From: Flammeovirgaceae bacterium
Lineage (GTDB): Bacteria > Bacteroidota > Bacteroidia > Cytophagales > Cyclobacteriaceae
Assembly (NCBI GenBank): GCA_020635915.1
Contig: JACJYU010000001.1
Location: forward strand, 372,001-436,000
Direction of reading: 5' to 3'
DNA length: 64,000 nt
The notes beneath the pieces were generated by a model that searched no databases, was not told the DNA's origin, and saw nothing but the letters and a program-made list of their open reading frames with translations. Positions 61,579-64,000 of this stretch are shown piece after piece; position 1 is the stretch's first letter; each line of letters begins with the position of its first letter. The position numbers and the translations under genes were made by a program.

Positions 61579-61990
61579 GATTTTTCTTGACACGGACGTG
61601 GCCTTTGATATCCTATCAAAACGAGAACCTCACTTTGAGTCCTCACTGCCCTTTCTTCACCTTGCATGGCAAAATAAGGCCAAGCTGCTGATCTCAGAAA
61701 GTAGCCTTGGAAATCTCTTTTATTTAACCTTTGATATCTACAAACTGAAAAATTCTGCCTCACGGATGGTAGATTTTATTACAGTTTGTGAATTAGTCCC
61801 CTCAGGGAAAGTGGCGGTACTGGAGTCGCTATCATCATCTTTTAAAGATAAGGAAGACGGGTTGCAATATTACACTGCACTGTACCGGGATGTTGATTAT
61901 TTTATCACCAGAAACATTAAAGACTATCGAAAAAACGAACAAACTTCCCTTCCCGTTTATACACCAGTGGAGTTTTTTGATTTGATTTAG
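61556..61990 (+). CDS. PIN-domain toxin (type II, VapC-like)
   Basis: The 144-residue protein has the PIN core: FLDTDVAFDILSKREPHFES with the first acidic residue, SESSLGNLFYLTFDIYK with the conserved Glu-region helix, then KEDGLQYYTALYRDVDYFITRN, carrying the second acidic patch, and a typical ending, VYTPVEFFDLI. PIN toxins are Mg-dependent RNases. It is translated after the antitoxin with a 23-nt overlap. The operon lies between heptamer arrays C and D and is on the opposite strand to the neighbouring glycan genes. Confidence 0.87.
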   Translation: MLSGNLPEIFLDTDVAFDILSKREPHFESSLPFLHLAWQNKAKLLISESSLGNLFYLTFDIYKLKNSASRMVDFITVCELVPSGKVAVLESLSSSFKDKEDGLQYYTALYRDVDYFITRNIKDYRKNEQTSLPVYTPVEFFDLI

Positions 61991-61995
61991 GGATA

Positions 61996-62230
61996 GTTGC
62001 CGGTTACCGGTTTCCAGTTGCCGGTTGCCGGTTACCAGTTGCCGGTTACCAGTTGCCGGTTGCCAGTTACCGGTTGCCAGTTGCCGGTTACCGGTTGCCA
62101 GTTGCCGGTTGCCAGTTGCCGGTTTCCGGTTTGCCGGTGGCCGGTTACCGGTTGCCAGTTGCCAGTGGCCGGTTGCCAGTTGCTGGTTACTAGTTGCCGG
62201 TGGCCGGTTGCTGGTTGCTAGTTGCCGGTT
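61996..62230 (+). repeat. Heptamer array D between the PIN toxin and upxY
   Basis: The array begins 5 nt after the PIN stop codon and runs to the 3' end of upxY. Units include GTTGCCG, GTTACCG, GTTTCCA, GTGGCCG, GTTGCTG and GTTGCTA. Its last GTTGCTA supplies the TAG stop of upxY. Its right 91 nt (62140-62230) are identical to part of array E. Confidence 0.92.
62140..62230 (+). repeat. Left copy of a perfect ~90-bp direct repeat flanking upxY
   Basis: These bases are identical to 62892-62982, 752 nt away in the same orientation. The copy includes the stop codon and last codons of upxY. Recombination between the copies would remove the whole gene and leave one array. Confidence 0.9.
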
Positions 62231-62730
62231 TTCTTTAAGAGGGTGGGGTCGAGTTGTACCCGCATGACGTTGTCCAGCATGTCGAGGGAGACCATAAACC
62301 GGTTGGGGTGCGATGAAGCAACTGACCCGACAGCGCCTTTCAGGGGGCCATCCATTACCATTACCTTGTCCCCCTTGCCAATTTCATCCGCGGCAATTAC
62401 CTCTATGGTGAGGCCGGTGGCCAGGAAGCGCTGTATCAGTTCGTATTCCTTGGGATGCAGTGTGGCGGGCTTGTTGTTGTGGCGGATGTTCCAGGAGATT
62501 CCGGGGATTTGCAGCACCTCAGGAATACGGTGCTCCTGGGTGTTGACAAATATGTACGAGTTGAACAGGGGTACTTCCACTTTCTTTTTGCGGTCGCTCC
62601 ACTGCCGCATTACCTTTTGCATGGGAAGGAAGGCCTCATAGCCCCTTTTCATCAGCAAGTCCCTCACTTTTTTTTCGTGACGGCTTTTGGTGTAAAATAC
62701 GTACCAGGATTTGTTGGTTTCAGGTTTCAA
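62218..62730 (-). CDS. upxY: UpxY-family NusG-like transcription antiterminator
   Basis: The 170-residue protein has a NusG N-terminal domain (KSWYVFYTKSRHEKKVRDLL, MRQWSDRKKKVEVPLFNSYI, VNTQEHRIPEVLQIPGI) and a KOW domain (DKVMVMDGPLKGAVGSV). UpxY proteins act at the leader of surface-polysaccharide operons. No ATG precedes the conserved WYVFYT segment: the only start after the in-frame TAA is TTG at 62730, which lies in heptamer GTTTCAA. The next ATG would delete about 27 residues of the NusG core. The C-terminal TGN and the stop TAG are also repeat-encoded. It probably controls the minus-strand cluster downstream (inference). Confidence 0.88.
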   Translation of the reverse strand: MKPETNKSWYVFYTKSRHEKKVRDLLMKRGYEAFLPMQKVMRQWSDRKKKVEVPLFNSYIFVNTQEHRIPEVLQIPGISWNIRHNNKPATLHPKEYELIQRFLATGLTIEVIAADEIGKGDKVMVMDGPLKGAVGSVASSHPNRFMVSLDMLDNVMRVQLDPTLLKKTGN

Positions 62731-63113
62731 GTTTGAGGTTTAAGGTTTCAAGTTAGTTGCCGGTTGCCAGTTTCCAGTTTCCAGTTGCCGGTTGCCGGTT
62801 TCCAGTTGCCGGTTGCCAGTTGCCGGTTTCCAGTTGCCGGTTTCCAGTGGCCGGTTTCCAGTGGCCGGTTGCCAGTTACCGGTTGCCAGTTGCCGGTTAC
62901 CGGTTGCCAGTTGCCAGTGGCCGGTTGCCAGTTGCTGGTTACTAGTTGCCGGTGGCCGGTTGCTGGTTGCTAGTTGCCGGTTGGCGGTTTCAAGTTAGTT
63001 GCCGGTTGCCGGTTGCCAGTTACCGGTTGCCAGTTGCCAGTTACCGGTTGCCAGTTGCCGGTTGGCGGTTTCAAGTTAGTTGCCAGTGGCCGGTTGCCAG
63101 TTACCGGTTGCCA
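62717..63113 (+). repeat. Heptamer array E between upxY and cysQ
   Basis: It begins with T-rich units (GTTTCAG, GTTTCAA, GTTTGAG, GTTTAAG, GTTTCAA), a 4-nt GTTA, then GTTGCCG/GTTGCCA units. The block AGTTGCCGGTTGGCGGTTTC with its following bases occurs at 62972 and 63053. A GTTACCG near the right end gives the TAA stop of cysQ. No other gene lies in 62731-63100, and any upxY promoter has to be in or before this array. Confidence 0.93.
62892..62982 (+). repeat. Right copy of the perfect ~90-bp direct repeat flanking upxY
   Basis: Identical to 62140-62230. It lies upstream of the upxY start inside array E. The two copies are 752 nt apart and bracket the complete gene. Confidence 0.9.
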
Positions 63114-63982
63114 GCGATGAAGTATGGGTTCAGTAAATTCTCTTTATTATAAACCAATTCCGTGTTTGAGTCAGTAGTCACTACCTGTAATCCCAACTCC
63201 TTCAAAATCCCGTGCGCGGCTGCGGTGTCCCATTCCATCGTAGGGCCGAAGCGTGGGTAGAGGTCGGCCTTGCCTTCGGCCAATAACATGAATTTCAAAC
63301 TGCTGCCGGCAGAGACTACCTCCGTATCGCCCAACTTTTCTATGAAGTTTTTGGTTTCTTCATTCATGTGGGAGCGGGAGGCGACAACTTTGGTTACCAG
63401 TTGCCGGTTGCCGGTTACCAGTTGCCGGTTGCCGGTTACCAGTTGCCGGTTGCCGGTTACCAGTTGTGGGTTACCGGTTGCCAGTTGCTGGTTGCCAGTT
63501 GCTGCCGGTTGCCGGATGCCGGCTGTTAGTTGCCGGTCTCCAGTTGCCGGTGGCCAGTGGCCAGCAACTTTCTTAAATGCTCCCAATCCTTTTGCTGCAT
63601 AGTAAACAACTCCGGTGACGGGAACGGCAAGGACACCCAGAATAGGTTGTTGGTTTTCGATCAGGGCAATGTTGACGGTAAACTCATCGTTGCGCTTGAT
63701 GAACTCTTTGGTGCCGTCCAGGGGATCGACCATCCAGAATTGTTTCCAGTTTTTTCGAACTTCGTAGGGAATGTTTTTTCCCTCTTCGCTGAGTATCGGC
63801 CATCCTGTTTTCTCCAAATGTTTTACAATGCAGCCATGGGCCCGCTTATCTGCTGCCGTCAGGGGCGAGTTGTCGCCTTTTAGTTCCGTTTCAAAATTTT
63901 CGGAATGGTAGACTTCGAGGATTTCCTTGCTGGCTTCTTGCGAGGCGAGGATGGCGAGGTTTAGCAGGTCTTTGAGGGGCAC
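63101..63982 (-). CDS. cysQ: 3'(2'),5'-bisphosphate nucleotidase CysQ with in-frame repeat insertion
   Basis: This inositol-monophosphatase-family protein has GDNSPLTAADKRAH, LSEEGKNIPYEVR (metal Glu), FWMVDPLDGTKEFIKRND (the DPLDGT metal site) and MEWDTAAAHGILKELG near the C-terminus. It dephosphorylates PAP/PAPS. Between GLGAFKK and VVASRSHMNEETKN, where homologues have a short loop, a 57-residue segment of type QLVTGNR is inserted, encoded by 24 heptamer units. The end (AGNR, stop TAA) is repeat-encoded too. The start is GTG at 63982 or beyond the window, since the frame stays open to the edge. Confidence 0.87.
   Translation of the reverse strand: MPLKDLLNLAILASQEASKEILEVYHSENFETELKGDNSPLTAADKRAHGCIVKHLEKTGWPILSEEGKNIPYEVRKNWKQFWMVDPLDGTKEFIKRNDEFTVNIALIENQQPILGVLAVPVTGVVYYAAKGLGAFKKVAGHWPPATGDRQLTAGIRQPAATGNQQLATGNPQLVTGNRQLVTGNRQLVTGNRQLVTKVVASRSHMNEETKNFIEKLGDTEVVSAGSSLKFMLLAEGKADLYPRFGPTMEWDTAAAHGILKELGLQVVTTDSNTELVYNKENLLNPYFIAGNR
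63393..63563 (+). repeat. Heptamer array F inside the cysQ coding region
   Basis: Twenty-four units (23 of 7 nt and one of 10 nt, GTTGCTGCCG at 63498) total 171 nt, i.e. exactly 57 codons. The first nine are three perfect 21-nt copies of GTTACCA-GTTGCCG-GTTGCCG, read as QLVTGNR three times on the coding strand. Unit number divisible by three keeps the cysQ frame. Confidence 0.93.
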
Positions 63983-64000
63983 TTGGGTTTGGGTTTCGGG

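Noticed and set aside
60839..63100. Insertion sequence or transposon
   Set aside because: No transposase or recombinase frame and no terminal inverted repeats; only direct, same-orientation repeats are visible.
60120..63563. CRISPR array
   Set aside because: The repeated unit is 7 nt and contiguous, without unique spacers of constant length, and no cas gene is present.
1..64000. tRNA, rRNA or riboswitch genes
   Set aside because: Intergenic gaps were read on both strands; no cloverleaf with a GTTC-type T-loop and no recognisable riboswitch core was seen. A covariance-model search would be needed to exclude small RNAs.

Overview
The window reads as a chromosomal segment of a Bacteroidota bacterium, most likely a Cytophagia-type member. 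Evidence: a type IX secretion C-terminal sorting domain, an exosortase F pair, a DUF6089-type outer-membrane protein, an UpxY antiterminator at the head of a polysaccharide cluster, and TAnnTTTG-type -7 promoter boxes. No rRNA, tRNA, CRISPR array or transposase was found. The species cannot be named from the sequence.

Region 1 (1-18.6 kb) is GC-rich housekeeping sequence on both strands: a C1-family cysteine-peptidase homologue whose catalytic Cys and His are both replaced, a CoA-binding protein, an FAD-dependent dehydrogenase, a MORN/YwqK repeat protein, glutaryl-CoA dehydrogenase, UDP-GlcNAc 2-epimerase, TrpS, HPPD, a phosphohexomutase, DinB and HTTM proteins, MtaB, a LolD-like ATPase, SucC and a DUF6089 protein.

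Region 2 (18.6-60.0 kb) is a surface-glycan and protein-sorting cluster of about 41 kb, all on the minus strand, so transcribed right to left. From its upstream end: Wza and Wzc; Wzm/Wzt; a methyltransferase; two asparagine-synthetase homologues; about nine glycosyltransferases; a Wzy-like polymerase; an acetyltransferase, a deacetylase and methyltransferases; a bi-domain oxidoreductase and a heparinase-like protein; a PglC-type initiating transferase; PglD- and PglE-type enzymes; a second NeuD/PglD protein; exosortase XrtF and its partner; a 1632-residue T9SS-type adhesin-like protein; a 60-residue protein with a PID-CTERM-like tail; and a CapD/PglF 4,6-dehydratase. The PglF/E/D/C set suggests a di-N-acetylbacillosamine-type first sugar. 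The interior (about 35.55-55.43 kb) is largely AT-rich and mosaic, with a composition break inside wzt.

Region 3 (60.1-64 kb) is the regulatory head of the cluster and the strangest part. Four small modules lie between or around long arrays of a degenerate heptanucleotide, GTT(G/T/A)(C/A)(C/A)(G/A): a wHTH regulator, a DUF6364/PIN toxin-antitoxin pair, an UpxY antiterminator and CysQ. The same repeat, always in the same orientation, recurs at 10.2, 15.7, 27.4-27.9 and 32.2 kb. It supplies the stop codons of at least five genes, apparently the TTG start of UpxY, and a 57-codon in-frame insertion in CysQ. A perfect direct repeat of about 90 bp brackets UpxY. This heptamer system, coupled to the antiterminator and toxin-antitoxin genes of a glycan locus, is the best candidate here for something undescribed.
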